DNA of 64,000 bases, from contig NZ_KK853997.1 in NCBI RefSeq assembly GCF_000696185.1, positions 4,320,410 to 4,384,409 on the forward strand, given 5' to 3'. Within the stretch, counting starts at the first letter, position 1. Each line of letters starts with the position of its first letter. Shown one piece after another: positions 41,321 to 50,838 of this stretch. Position numbers and translations under genes: made by a program. Source of the stretch: Kitasatospora cheerisanensis KCTC 2395 (GTDB taxonomy: Bacteria; Actinomycetota; Actinomycetes; Streptomycetales; Streptomycetaceae). The notes under the pieces were generated by a model. The model was not told the DNA's origin and ran no database searches. It saw nothing but the letters and a program-made list of their open reading frames with translations.

Positions 41321-43640
41321 TGACCAAGACGACCGAACGCATCGCCCTCACCGGCCTGGGCCTGATCACCGGCGCCGGGGACGACGTCGAGAAGAGCTGG
41401 GCCGCCATCTCCCAGGGCGTCTCCGGCATCCGGACCAACACCCTCTTCGACACCACCGAGCTGCTCACCGACTGGGCCGGCATGGTCACCGCCGAGCAGC
41501 CCGCCGACCTGGACCGCTGCTACGCCCTGGCGGCCACCGCGATCCGCGAGGCCCTGCGCAACTCCGGCCTCGACCTGGACACCGTGGACCGCGACCGGGT
41601 CGCCGTGGTGGTCGGCTCCAGCCTCGGCGCGATGCCCACCCTGGAGACCGTGCACAGCGGCCTGGTCAACGACGGCGTGCTCGACGCCGTCCAGGCCGCC
41701 GGCTCCCAACTCCCGTGCGTGGGCGACTACATCGCCGCCGAGTTCGACCTGCGCGGCCCCCGCGTGGTGCTCTCCAACGCCTGCGCGGCCAGCGCCGTCG
41801 CCCTCGGCTACGCGGCCGAACTGCTCTGGAAGGGCGAGGTCGACTACGTCATCTGCGGCGGCGTCGACCCGCTGGCCCAGCTCTCCGCGTACGGCTTCTC
41901 CGCCCTCGGCGCGCTCGACCCCGAGCCGTGCGCGCCGATGTCCGCCTCCACCGGGCTCACCCTCGGCGAGGGCGCCGGCTTCATGGTGCTGGAGTCCGCC
42001 GAGCGGGCCGCCGAACGCGGCGCCGCGCCGCTCGCCGAACTCGGCGGCTACGGCCTCTCCTGCGACGGCTACCACCAGACCGCCCCCGACCCCAGCGGCA
42101 AGGGCGCCGCCGCCGCGATGGCCCAGGCCCTGCGCACCGCCGGACTCGCGCCGGAGGACGTCGACTACGTCAACCTGCACGGCACCGGCACCCCCGCCAA
42201 CGACGTGTCCGAGCCGAAGGCCGTGAAGCTGCTGTTCGGCGCCGAGGTGCCGCCCGCCAGCTCCACCAAGTCGATGCTCGGTCACACCCTGGGCGCGGCC
42301 GGCGCGGTGGAGGCGATCGTCTCCACCATGGCGATCGACCGGGGCGTCATCCCGCCGACCGTCAGCACCCGCGGCGTCGACTCCCCGTTCGGGCTGGACA
42401 TCGTCCCCAACACCGGCCGGCCCGCCCCGCTCGAAGTGGTCGCCTCCAACTCCTTCGCGTTCGGCGGCAACAACGCCACCGTCGTCCTCAACAAGCCCGG
42501 ACGGCCCGCCCGTTCGGCCCGGCACACGCAGCCCGTGCACCACGTCGTGGTCACCGGCGTGGCCGGCCTGGCCGGCTCGGCCGGCTCCACCGCCGAACTG
42601 ACCGCCGCCCTCGCCGAGGGACGGGTCGGCTTCGACACCCTGGAGCAGGTCGCCGGCCTCGGCGAGCGCCCGATCGGCCGGATCGACGTCAGGGCCGTCG
42701 CCAAGAAGCTCAACCCCAGCAAGGCCCGCCGGATGGACCCGCTGGGCGTGCTCGCCGCCGGCGCCGTCGGCGACCTGTACGAGCGGTACGGCAAGCCGTC
42801 CCGCGCCGAGGCCGAGGGCACCGGCATCGTCTTCGCCACCGGCTACGGCCCGGTCACCTCGGTGCTGGACTTCCACCGCGGCGTCCTCACCAAGGGCATC
42901 ACCGGCGCCAACCCGGCGACCTTCGCCAACACCGTGGTCAACGCGGCCGCCGGACACGTCGCGATGCTGCACCGCTACCGCGGCTACACCGCCACCATCG
43001 CCAACGGCGGCACCTCGTCCGTCCTCGCCCTCCAGCTGGCCGCCCGGGTGATCGCCCGCGGCATGGCCGACCGGATCATGGTCGTGGTCGCCGACGAGTT
43101 CCCCGAGCAGGCCCTGGCCACCCAGGCCCGGCTGCCCGGATACGCCAAGACCCCGCACGTCGTCCCCGGCGGCGGCACCGGCACCGTGCTCTCCGAGGGC
43201 GCGGCCGCCATCCTGCTGGAGTCCGAGGCCTCCGCCGCCGCCCGCGGCGCGCACGTCCTCGCCGACGTACGGGGCTTCGGCGCCTCCGGCGAACCGGCCG
43301 GCATCGGACGGATCGGCCGCGACGGCGAGGCCTGGGCCCGCGCCCTGCGCGCCGCCCTCGCCGAGGCCGACTCCGCGCCCGGGCAGATCGACACCGTGGT
43401 CTCCGCCGCCTCCGGCTACCGCCTGGTCGACGTCGCCCAGTCCCGCGCCCTCGCCCTGGCCGGCCTCGCCGACCGCCCCACCGCCACCCCCAAGGCGCTG
43501 ATCGGCGAGACCTACGGCTCGGCCGGCGCCCTCGGCCTGGTCGCCGCCCTGGCCGGCGACGCCCCGCCGGACGCCTGCTGCTGTCCAGCTTCGCCTACGG
43601 CGGCTCCTACGCTGCCGCGGTGCTCGACGCGAGGCCGTGA
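41320..43640 (+). CDS. Fused ketosynthase-chain length factor (KS-CLF), one-base break near the end
   Basis: About 773 residues. Residues 1-400 form a complete ketosynthase: Cys155 in VLSNACAASAVALGYA, His287 in YVNLHGTGTPANDV and His322 in KSMLGHTLGAAGAVEA. Residues 405-773 are a second thiolase-fold unit in which the Cys position is Gly564 (ATIANGGTSSVLALQ), as in chain length factors. No stop or start signal in any frame separates the two halves, so they are one polypeptide. Near 43570 the frame moves by one base; restoring CCGCCCGGACG gives the normal end LLLSSFAYGGSYAAAVLDAR. It should condense malonyl units and set chain length. Confidence 0.87.
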
Positions 43641-44728
43641 TGGGCGCCGTACGAGAGGCCCTGCGGGCCGCGGGGAGCTGGCTGGACGGCGGCACGCCGG
43701 CCGACCCGCTGCCCTGGGCCCGCCAGCTGGGCCCGGTGCTCGCCGCGGCCGGGCCGGCCGCCGACCGGGCCACGGCCCGGCGCGCACCGCCCGCGGGCCG
43801 CCGGGAACTGGCTGGAGGAGCAGCGCCCGGAGACCGACCTGGTGGAGCTCCCCGGACCCGGGGCGACGGCGCTCGCGCCGTCCCGGGCGCCGGAGCCGGT
43901 GCCCGGCGGGGCCCGGACTCCGGCCGGGTGCCGGGCGGCGGCCCGGCACCCACGCCGACCCACCGTCAGCCCAGCCGGGCGGCAGTCGGACTGACGGTGC
44001 GTCGGGCGGCGGCGCAGGCGCTGTCCCGCCCCGCCCGGCCCGCCCGCCGCCCGGCGGCCGACTTGTCGCCCGCCCGCCCCGAGCCGCTCACCACCGCGGC
44101 CCGGCACGGCGGTCCGGACGAGGAGGCGGCCATCGACTGCCTCGTCACCCGGCACCCGCACCTGCCGCGCGACCGGATGGGCCACCGGCTGAACGACGCC
44201 GGCCGGTGGCTGATCACCGAGGCCGTGGCGAGCCTGTACGGGGTCCGGCCGAGCCCCCGCGAACTGGCCCGCGACGAGCACCGGCGGTGGAGCGTGCCGG
44301 AGCTCGGCCTGACCGCCTCGGTCGCGCACTGCGCCGCGTACTCGACGGTGGCGCTGGTGTCCGGCCAGACCGTCGGCGTGGACCTCCAGGACCACCGCGA
44401 CCGCCCGTACGCCATGCAGTGGCTGGGCGCGCTGCTCGGCCGGCCGGACGGCGAGCCCGCCACCATGCGGGACTTCGCCGAGTGCGAGGCGCTGATCAAG
44501 ACCTCGCACCTGCGCAAGGAGACCTTCGCCGGCGTCCGGCTGCCCGACTGGCGGCCGGGCTGGCGCCCCACCAACACCGGCCACCTGGTGCGCTCCGCCG
44601 ACCTCGGCCACGGCCTGCACCTGGCCCTGGCCACCGACGCCCCCGCCGCCGTCCGCTGGTGGTGGCAGCCGCAGCCGTCCGCCCCGGCCGTCCGCACCGA
44701 GGCGCTCACCGTGGAGGCCGTCGCATGA
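43640..44728 (+). CDS. Probable 4'-phosphopantetheinyl transferase, N-terminus uncertain
   Basis: Up to 362 residues. The C-terminal 190 carry PPTase-like motifs: LTASVAHCAAYSTVALV, the metal motif VGVDLQDHRDRP and FAECEALIKTSHLRKETF in the place of WxxKEAxxK. The first 115 codons are low-complexity and may be broken: from about 43800 another frame reads NWLEEQRPETDLVELPG, which looks more protein-like and stops at 43994. So this could be a small gene of about 118 codons with a base loss, followed by a PPTase starting near GTG 43997. The enzyme would activate the two ACPs of the cluster. Confidence 0.6.
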   Translation: MGAVREALRAAGSWLDGGTPADPLPWARQLGPVLAAAGPAADRATARRAPPAGRRELAGGAAPGDRPGGAPRTRGDGARAVPGAGAGARRGPDSGRVPGGGPAPTPTHRQPSRAAVGLTVRRAAAQALSRPARPARRPAADLSPARPEPLTTAARHGGPDEEAAIDCLVTRHPHLPRDRMGHRLNDAGRWLITEAVASLYGVRPSPRELARDEHRRWSVPELGLTASVAHCAAYSTVALVSGQTVGVDLQDHRDRPYAMQWLGALLGRPDGEPATMRDFAECEALIKTSHLRKETFAGVRLPDWRPGWRPTNTGHLVRSADLGHGLHLALATDAPAAVRWWWQPQPSAPAVRTEALTVEAVA

Positions 44729-44829
44729 CCACCGCCGCGCCCGGCGCCCGCCGGGGGCGGGACCGCTCGGCCGGACCCGGCGCCCCCGCCCCGGACCTCC
44801 CCGCCCCGACCCTGGAGCTCGCCGCATGA
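44725..44829 (+). CDS. 34-aa Ala/Pro/Gly-rich small ORF
   Basis: ATG overlaps the PPTase stop (ATGA) and its TGA overlaps the ATG of the acyltransferase, so it is translationally tied at both ends. It reads MTTAAPGARRGRDRSAGPGA and ends DLPAPTLELAA. It has no leader motif, Cys or Ser/Thr core that would mark a RiPP precursor. It may be only a coupling ORF, or a remnant of a frame with a lost base. Kept because of its position beside a LanB-like cluster. Confidence 0.35.
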   Translation: MTTAAPGARRGRDRSAGPGAPAPDLPAPTLELAA

Positions 44830-45992
44830 CCGCCACCGCCACCGCCGCCCCGGCCCGGGCCTACACCCGGCGGATCTCGCAGATCGAGCGCGGCTACCTG
44901 AACGCCAACGCCACCGGCACCCCGCAGCTGATCCAGATGGTGATCGACGGCGAGGGGCGCATCGACCCGGACGCCCTCGCCGACGCGGTCCGGCGGGCCA
45001 CCGCCGCCAACCCCGGCCTCGCGGTCCGCCGCAAGGGCCCCAACTGGCGGGCCGGGGACGCCCTCCCGCCGATCACCGAACTGCCCGCCGACGCCGGCTT
45101 CGCGCACCCGTTCTTCCACCGCGACCTGGACGTGGTGACCGGCCCGGTCTGCGAACTCGGCCTCGCCAACGGGCCGTCCACCAGCCGCCTGGTGGTCCGG
45201 GCCAGCCACATCGTCACCGACGGCCGCGGGCTGCGGTACTGGATCGAGGACCTGTTCCGCGCGCTGCGCGGCGAGCCCCTGGCCGGCGCCGACTCCACCG
45301 TCGACGACACGCACTTCCGCGCCGCCGCCGCCCCCGTCCCGGCCGCCCCCGTCCCGGCCCGGGCGGAAGGGTTCCCGGCGATCCTCGGACAGGGACCGGC
45401 CGACGGCACCGCGCTGTGGCTGCGCCGCTCCGTCGCGGCGACCCCGTCCGCCGTCACCGCCCGGATCGGCGCGGCCGTGTCCCGGCTGCTGACCGCCGAC
45501 AGCGGCCGGCTGATCATCCCGGTGGACCTGCGCCGGCACGACCGCGCGGTGCGCTCCACCGCCAACCTGACCTCCCAGCTGGTGCTCGACCTGCACCGCG
45601 AGGACCGCTGGAACCGGCTGCACAGCCAGCTGCTGGCCGCGATGCTCCGCAAGCGCGAAGTGGCCTCCCTGGAACGGGACTTCCTCCGCAACAACCCGTT
45701 CGCGAACTCGCTGCGGGAGGCCCAGGAGCTGGACGGCACCCGCTTCCCCTGCACCGCGATCCTCACCGACCACGGCCGGATCGACACCGAGCTGTTCCGC
45801 ACCGCGCACTTCCGCCCCACCGAGTACTGCACGCTGCCGATGCTCGTCCCGTACGCCGAGATGTTCCTGAGCACCTGTCAGCTCGACGGCCGCACCGAGC
45901 TCACCCTCTCCTGCCGCAACCGGCCCGACGCCCGCCCGGCCGCCGAGGCCGTCCTGGACGAGGTCGAACGCGCCCTGCTCGCGGCCGAGTGA
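44826..45992 (+). CDS. Condensation-fold acyltransferase (PapA-like)
   Basis: 388 residues. The HxxxDG motif is seen as RASHIVTDGRGLRYWIEDLF, and the second conserved region as LIIPVDLRRHDRAVRSTANL. The start RRISQIERGYLNANATGTPQ resembles PapA and other stand-alone acyltransferases of the chloramphenicol-acetyltransferase/condensation superfamily. These join an acyl group from a carrier or CoA to an amine or alcohol. Here it could transfer the polyene chain to diaminopropionate or to an amino acid added by the LanB-like protein; that is inference. Confidence 0.8.
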   Translation: MTATATAAPARAYTRRISQIERGYLNANATGTPQLIQMVIDGEGRIDPDALADAVRRATAANPGLAVRRKGPNWRAGDALPPITELPADAGFAHPFFHRDLDVVTGPVCELGLANGPSTSRLVVRASHIVTDGRGLRYWIEDLFRALRGEPLAGADSTVDDTHFRAAAAPVPAAPVPARAEGFPAILGQGPADGTALWLRRSVAATPSAVTARIGAAVSRLLTADSGRLIIPVDLRRHDRAVRSTANLTSQLVLDLHREDRWNRLHSQLLAAMLRKREVASLERDFLRNNPFANSLREAQELDGTRFPCTAILTDHGRIDTELFRTAHFRPTEYCTLPMLVPYAEMFLSTCQLDGRTELTLSCRNRPDARPAAEAVLDEVERALLAAE

Positions 45993-46034
45993 CCCGGCCG
46001 ACCCCTCCTCCCCGCCGATGAAGGACCTGCGAAG

Positions 46035-47764
46035 ATGCCCACCAAGCAGCCCGCCCGCACCACGGTGAACGCGGTCAAGGGCAAGGCCCGCCGCAAGCCG
46101 GGCCCGGCGCGCACGCCCGCCGCGAAGCCCGCCGCCGCGAAGCCCGCCGCCACCACGAAGAAGCCCGCCGCCCGAAGACCACCGAGCCGAAGACCACCGA
46201 GCCGAAGACCACCGAGCCGACCGAGCCCGCGGCCGTCGCCGTCGCCGTCGCCGAGCCGGAAGCGACCGAAGCGGCCGAAGCGGCCGACACCACCGGAGCG
46301 GCCGGAGCCGCGGAGGCGCCCGCCGCCCCCGCGGCCGAGGAGCCGGCCGGCGAGGGCCGCCCGCCGCAGGACGCCCCGTCGAAGGCCGCGCTGATCACCA
46401 TGGCCGCCGCCATCGCCGGCGGGTTCGTGGCGCTGCTCGACACCACCATCGTCAACGTCTCCATGCAGGAGACCACCGCCCGGTTCGGCGGCATCAACCA
46501 GGTGCAGTGGGTGGTGACGGCCTACCTGCTGGCGCTGGCCGCGACCATGCCCGCCACCGGCTGGCTGGCCACCCGGTTCGGCACCAAGCGGGTGTTCGCC
46601 GCGGCGACCGCCCTGTTCGCGCTGGGCTCGCTGGGCTGCGCCGCCGCCCAGTCGCTGGACCAGCTGATCGCCGCCCGCGGCCTGTCCGGTGCGGCGGCCG
46701 GCATCCTGACCCCGGCCTCGACGATCCTGCTGACCCGCGGCGTGCCGCGCGAGCACCTGGCCAAGGTGCAGGGCCTGAACGGCTCGGTGATGCTGATCAG
46801 CCCGCTGCTCGGGCCGACCATCGGCGGACTGCTGGTCGCCTGGGGCGGCTGGTCGGCGGTGTACGTGGTCAACATCCCGTTCTGCGCGGCCCTGCTGGCC
46901 GTCACGGTGCGCTTCGTCCGCAAGGACGCCCCGCCGGCCGGCGGGGCCAAGCCGCTGGACCTGCTGGGCCTGGTCTCCTCGGCCACCGCCACCGTCTGCG
47001 CGGTGCTGGCCATCCACGCCTACGCCGAGCGGGGCGCCGACGCCGGCGCCGCGCTGCTGGTGCCGCTCGGCCTGGCCGTGCTGGGCGCGGCGGTGTTCGT
47101 GGTGCGCGAGCTGAAGGCGAAGTACCCGCTGCTCGACCTGCGGCTGTTCCGGATCCCGGTGTACGCGGCCGCGGTGGTGAACATCTTCTGCCTGGGCTTC
47201 GTCCTGTACTCGCCGATGATGCTGATCCCGCTGTACTTCGAGGACGCCCGCGGCGAGTCCGCGGTGACCACCGGCCTGCTGATGTCCACCGGCGGCCTGG
47301 GCGTGGTGACCGCCGCCTGGCTGTCCCGGGTGCTGCTCCGGAAGATCGGCGGCGGCGCGACCGTGCTGATCGGCATCTGCCTGACGATGATCGCCACCGT
47401 GCCGATGACCGGCCTGACCGGCGCCACCGCCTACCCGCTGATCTGCGGCAGCCTGGTGATCCGCGGCCTGGGCACCGGCCTGACCATCGTGCCGACCATG
47501 ACCCGGGCGTTCCAGTCGATCCGTCAGGAGTCCATCCCGGACGCCTCCTCGCAGCTCAACCTGACCCAGCGGATCGGCGGCGCGCTGGCCATCGCGGTGG
47601 TCACCGTGGTGCTCACCGACTCGGCCCGCAGCCACCACGGCATGGTGCCGGAGGCGTTCGCGCACTCCTTCGGGTGGCTGCTGGGGGTCTACGGACTGAC
47701 CCTGCTGCCCGCCCTGGCGCTGCTCCTGGCGGATCGTCGGGAGAAGCGCCGGCAGGCGGTCTGA
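46035..47764 (+). CDS. MFS drug exporter (EmrB/QacA type) with repeat-rich N-terminal tail, one-base break
   Basis: About 576 residues. From about residue 120 it is a 14-segment MFS exporter: FVALLDTTIVNVSMQETTAR, WVVTAYLLALAATMPATGWL, LLGPTIGGLLVAW (motif C-like) and LLADRREKRRQAV at the end. The N-terminal tail begins MPTKQPARTTVNAVKGKARR and continues with PKTTE repeats and an Ala/Glu-rich stretch. The tail changes frame once near 46172 (CCGCCCCGAAG expected). If the break is real, translation would begin near 46400 and lose the tail. It probably exports the cluster product. Confidence 0.85.
46176..46220 (+). repeat. Three tandem 15-bp repeats
   Basis: The unit CCGAAGACCACCGAG occurs three times in a row, coding for PKTTE repeats in the MFS N-terminal tail. 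A simple-sequence expansion of this type can change copy number by slippage without breaking the frame. Confidence 0.75.
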
Positions 47765-47788
47765 CGGAACGTCGGCGGACGCCCGCGG

Positions 47789-48787
47789 TCAGCGCGTGGC
47801 GGGGAGCCAGCCGTCCTGGACGGCGTGCACTCCGGCCTCGAAGCGGCTGCGGGCGTCCAGGCGTTCCATCAGGTTGGCGGCGAACCGGCGGGCGGTGCGC
47901 GGGGAGACGCCCATCCGCTTGGCGATCGCCTCGTCGGTGTGGCCCTGGGCGAGCATCTTCAGCACCGCCAGCTCGTGCGGCGGCATCTCGTTCTCGTCGC
48001 AGCAGCGGGGCGCGTCGCCGACCGGGATCGCGCTCGCCCAGACGCCCTCGAACAGGGCGCACAGCGCGGCCACCGTGCCCGCGCCGCGCAGCACCACCGC
48101 GCCGGCCCGGGCGTCCTCGGTGTCGATCGGCAGCACCGCCTGCTGCCGGTCGAAGATGATCATGCGGATGGGGAGCTCCGGCACCGTGCGGACCTGGCCG
48201 CCCTGCAGGTTCAGCCAGGTCACGTGGTCCAGGGTCGGCCGGTGGTTGCGGACGCTGTCCAGGTAGACGGTGCGCATCTGCACGCCGCGCTCCAGCAGCG
48301 CCGCGTTCGGCTGCCGGCTGGCCCGCAGGTCCTCCTCGCTGTGGGCGCCGCCGGGGGCGAAGGTCGCCACCTCCTGGCGCACCGAGCCGGCCAGTTCGGC
48401 CAGCCGCTCGCGGATCATCTCCGGTCCGGCCAGCTGCTCGGAGGAGGCGTCGGTGGCGGTCGGTCGGAACGCCGAGCACTCCGCGATCAGCTGGGCCGCC
48501 GCGGCCCGGGAGGCCTCCACCCGCAGCTGCTGGGCGGCCAGTTCCGCCTGCTGGCGGGCCAGCAGGACCTCCATCGCCGTCTCCGGGCCGACCGCCCGGA
48601 ACCCGATGCCCTCCCGGGCCGACGGCTGGATCAGGGCCAGTTCGCTGAGCCGGTCGAGTCCGGTGCGGACTCTGTCCTCGCTCAGCCCCAGGGCTCTCGC
48701 GAGCGCGGCCACCCCGGCCTGCGGGTCGGCCAGCATCCGGCGGTAGATGGACTCGGCCTCCGCATCGAGCCCCAGAACGTCCAGCAT
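47789..48787 (-). CDS. LuxR-family regulator with TrmB-like N-terminal domain
   Basis: 332 residues. The N-terminus is a winged-helix unit like TrmB (LGLDAEAESIYRRMLADPQA, then VAALARALGLSEDRVRTGLD). The centre resembles a phospholipase-D-like or ligand-sensing domain. The C-terminus is a LuxR HTH (HELAVLKMLAQGHTDEAIAK, then RMGVSPRTARRFAANLMERL). This type is common in actinomycete biosynthetic clusters as a pathway regulator. It ends 25 bp from the MFS stop and runs against the biosynthetic genes, after the SARP gene on the same strand. Confidence 0.85.
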   Translation of the reverse strand: MLDVLGLDAEAESIYRRMLADPQAGVAALARALGLSEDRVRTGLDRLSELALIQPSAREGIGFRAVGPETAMEVLLARQQAELAAQQLRVEASRAAAAQLIAECSAFRPTATDASSEQLAGPEMIRERLAELAGSVRQEVATFAPGGAHSEEDLRASRQPNAALLERGVQMRTVYLDSVRNHRPTLDHVTWLNLQGGQVRTVPELPIRMIIFDRQQAVLPIDTEDARAGAVVLRGAGTVAALCALFEGVWASAIPVGDAPRCCDENEMPPHELAVLKMLAQGHTDEAIAKRMGVSPRTARRFAANLMERLDARSRFEAGVHAVQDGWLPATR

Positions 48788-48943
48788 GGATCGGTCCCCG
48801 TTTCGATCAGCGCCAGTAGATGAGGTCTACATCATTTCCTGAGCTTACTGACACACGGCAACCACATACCGGCCCTTGCCTTCCGGCGAGATGTCAGGAC
48901 AACGGCGGCCCGGACACGACCGGTGAAACGTTCGGAAGCACCG

Positions 48944-50782
48944 TCAGACGGCTGCTGTGACCAGCAGTTGACTGCCCGTCATGACAGCCGGGTCGGGCTG
49001 CTCCGGCAGCAGCCGGGAGCAGTCCCGGACCAGGCTGTGGAACGAGAACAGCGCCGCCGCCTCCTGCCGGACCAGGTTGTTCTCGAACAGCGCGTCGAGG
49101 CAGCACTCCACCTCGTCCGCGCTCAGCCCGGTCACCGCCGCCGCCCGGTCCACGTCGAAGGAGCCCGCGGGCTGACAGCACATCAGGCGGCTGAACCGCT
49201 GCTGTGCCAGGTCCAGGTACTGGTACGAGGCGCGGAGCAGCGCCATCAGGTCGCGGTCCGCGGTGCGCAGGCAGCGGGCCCGGCGCTCCGGATCGGCCAG
49301 CCGCTCCACCAGGTCCGCCACCGTCCAGGCCGGACGGTCCCGCAGCCGGGTCGCGGCGATCCGCACCGCCAGCGGCAGGTAGCCGCAGAGCGCCACCGCC
49401 TCCGCCGCCCGGGCCGGCTCCCGGCCGACCCGGCGCTCGCCGGCCACCCGGGCGAACAGTTCCACCGCGTCGCCCGGCGGCAGCACGTCCAGCGGCAGCG
49501 CCACCGAGCCGTCCAGCGCGCTCAGCTTGCGGCGGCTGGTCACCAGCACCAGCGTCTCGCCGGCGCCCGGGAGCAGCGGGCGCACCTGGGCGCTGTCGGC
49601 CGCGTCGTCCAGCACCAGCAGGCAGCGCCGGCCGGCCAGCCGGGAGCGCCACAGCGCGGAGCGCTCCTCCAGCGAGGCGGGGATCCGGTCCTGCGGCAGG
49701 CCGTCGGCGCGCAGCAGCGCGGCCAGCGCCCGCAGCGGCGACACCGGCGGCCGGGACTCGTCGAAGCCGTCGAGGGCGGCGAAGAACTGGCCGTCCGGGA
49801 AGTCCGCGGTCGCCCGGTGCGCCAGCCGCACCGCCAGCGTGGTCTTGCCGACGCCGCCCATGCCGTCGATCGCCAGCATCAGCGGCGATCCGGCCGCCCG
49901 ACGGGCCACCGCCTCCTGAAGCAGCGCCAGTTCGGCGATCCGGCCGGTGAAGTCCGCCAGGTCGTGCGGCAGGCAGTTCGGGTGCGGGCCCGGCGCCGCC
50001 TCCTCGGCGGCCGGCGGACGCACCTCCACCGGGCCGGGCGCGTCGTGCACGCCGGGCGCGTCGGCGAGGATCTCCGCCTGGAGCGCGCGCAGTTGGGGGC
50101 TGGGCTCCAGGCCGAGCTCGTCCGCCAGGTAGCGGCGGCCCTCCTCGTACACCGCCAGCGCGTGCGCCTGCCGGCCGCTGCGGCACAGCGCCGTCATCAG
50201 GCTCCGCCGCAGCGAGTCGCGCAGCGGGTACTCGGCCAGCAGCGCCGTCAACTCGCCCACCAGCGAGGAGGTCTCACCGACCCTCAGGCGCAGCGCCATC
50301 AGGTCCTCGAGCGCGGTCAGCCGCTGCTCGTGCAGTTTCACGGCCGCGCTGGTCACCGCCGGGCAGTGGATGCCGGCGAAGGCCTCGCCGCGCCACAGGT
50401 CCACCGCGGACTGCAGCAGCCGGATCGCCTCCGGGAACCGCCCGTCCCGTTCGGCGGCCCGCGCCTCGCGCACCTTGCGGGTGAACCGGTGCGCGTCCAC
50501 CGCGTCCTCGGGCACCACCAGCCGGTACCCGACGTCCACCGTCACCAGCCGGTGCTCGCCGACGGCCAGCACCCGTCTCAGGTCGCGGATCGCGTTGTGC
50601 ACCTGCGGTCTGGCCGACGGCGGCGGGTCCTCCCACAGCTCGTCCACCAGAAAGTCCATCGGCACCACCCGGCCGGCGTTCAGGAGCAGCAGCGCCAGGA
50701 GTCTCTGCTGCCGCATGCCCCGGACGTCCACCAGGACGCCGCCCTGGCGCGTCTCCAGCGCGCCCAGGACCAGGAATTCCAT
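48944..50782 (-). CDS. SARP-family activator with NB-ARC domain (AfsR type, short)
   Basis: 612 residues. It starts MEFLVLGALETRQGGVLVDV with a winged-helix OmpR-type DNA-binding domain, then the bacterial transcription activator (BTAD) domain with LRDSLRRSLMTALCRSGRQA. A NB-ARC ATPase follows (IDGMGGVGKTTLAVRLAHRA, LLVLDDAADSAQVRPLLPG, LVTSRR). The TPR array of full AfsR is missing; the protein stops after a winged-helix-like segment. ATG 50782 is chosen for homology; GTG 50791 is possible. It probably activates the cluster by binding direct heptamer repeats, which I did not locate with confidence. Confidence 0.88.
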   Translation of the reverse strand: MEFLVLGALETRQGGVLVDVRGMRQQRLLALLLLNAGRVVPMDFLVDELWEDPPPSARPQVHNAIRDLRRVLAVGEHRLVTVDVGYRLVVPEDAVDAHRFTRKVREARAAERDGRFPEAIRLLQSAVDLWRGEAFAGIHCPAVTSAAVKLHEQRLTALEDLMALRLRVGETSSLVGELTALLAEYPLRDSLRRSLMTALCRSGRQAHALAVYEEGRRYLADELGLEPSPQLRALQAEILADAPGVHDAPGPVEVRPPAAEEAAPGPHPNCLPHDLADFTGRIAELALLQEAVARRAAGSPLMLAIDGMGGVGKTTLAVRLAHRATADFPDGQFFAALDGFDESRPPVSPLRALAALLRADGLPQDRIPASLEERSALWRSRLAGRRCLLVLDDAADSAQVRPLLPGAGETLVLVTSRRKLSALDGSVALPLDVLPPGDAVELFARVAGERRVGREPARAAEAVALCGYLPLAVRIAATRLRDRPAWTVADLVERLADPERRARCLRTADRDLMALLRASYQYLDLAQQRFSRLMCCQPAGSFDVDRAAAVTGLSADEVECCLDALFENNLVRQEAAALFSFHSLVRDCSRLLPEQPDPAVMTGSQLLVTAAV

Positions 50783-50838
50783 CGTCTTCACCCCCGTGAG
50801 TGCGATCGGTCGGACGGTTCGGATGTGCTTCGCGGGGC

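Noticed and set aside
40930..43953. A 1007-codon minus-strand frame
   Set aside because: Antisense to the GcvT-like and KS-CLF genes; low-complexity Gly/Ala/Val/Gln translation.
41320..44829. A single 1169-residue protein including the region after the KS-CLF
   Set aside because: After about 43570 this frame turns to Arg/Pro/Gly-rich nonsense, while a neighbouring frame continues the conserved CLF end; a one-base loss explains it.
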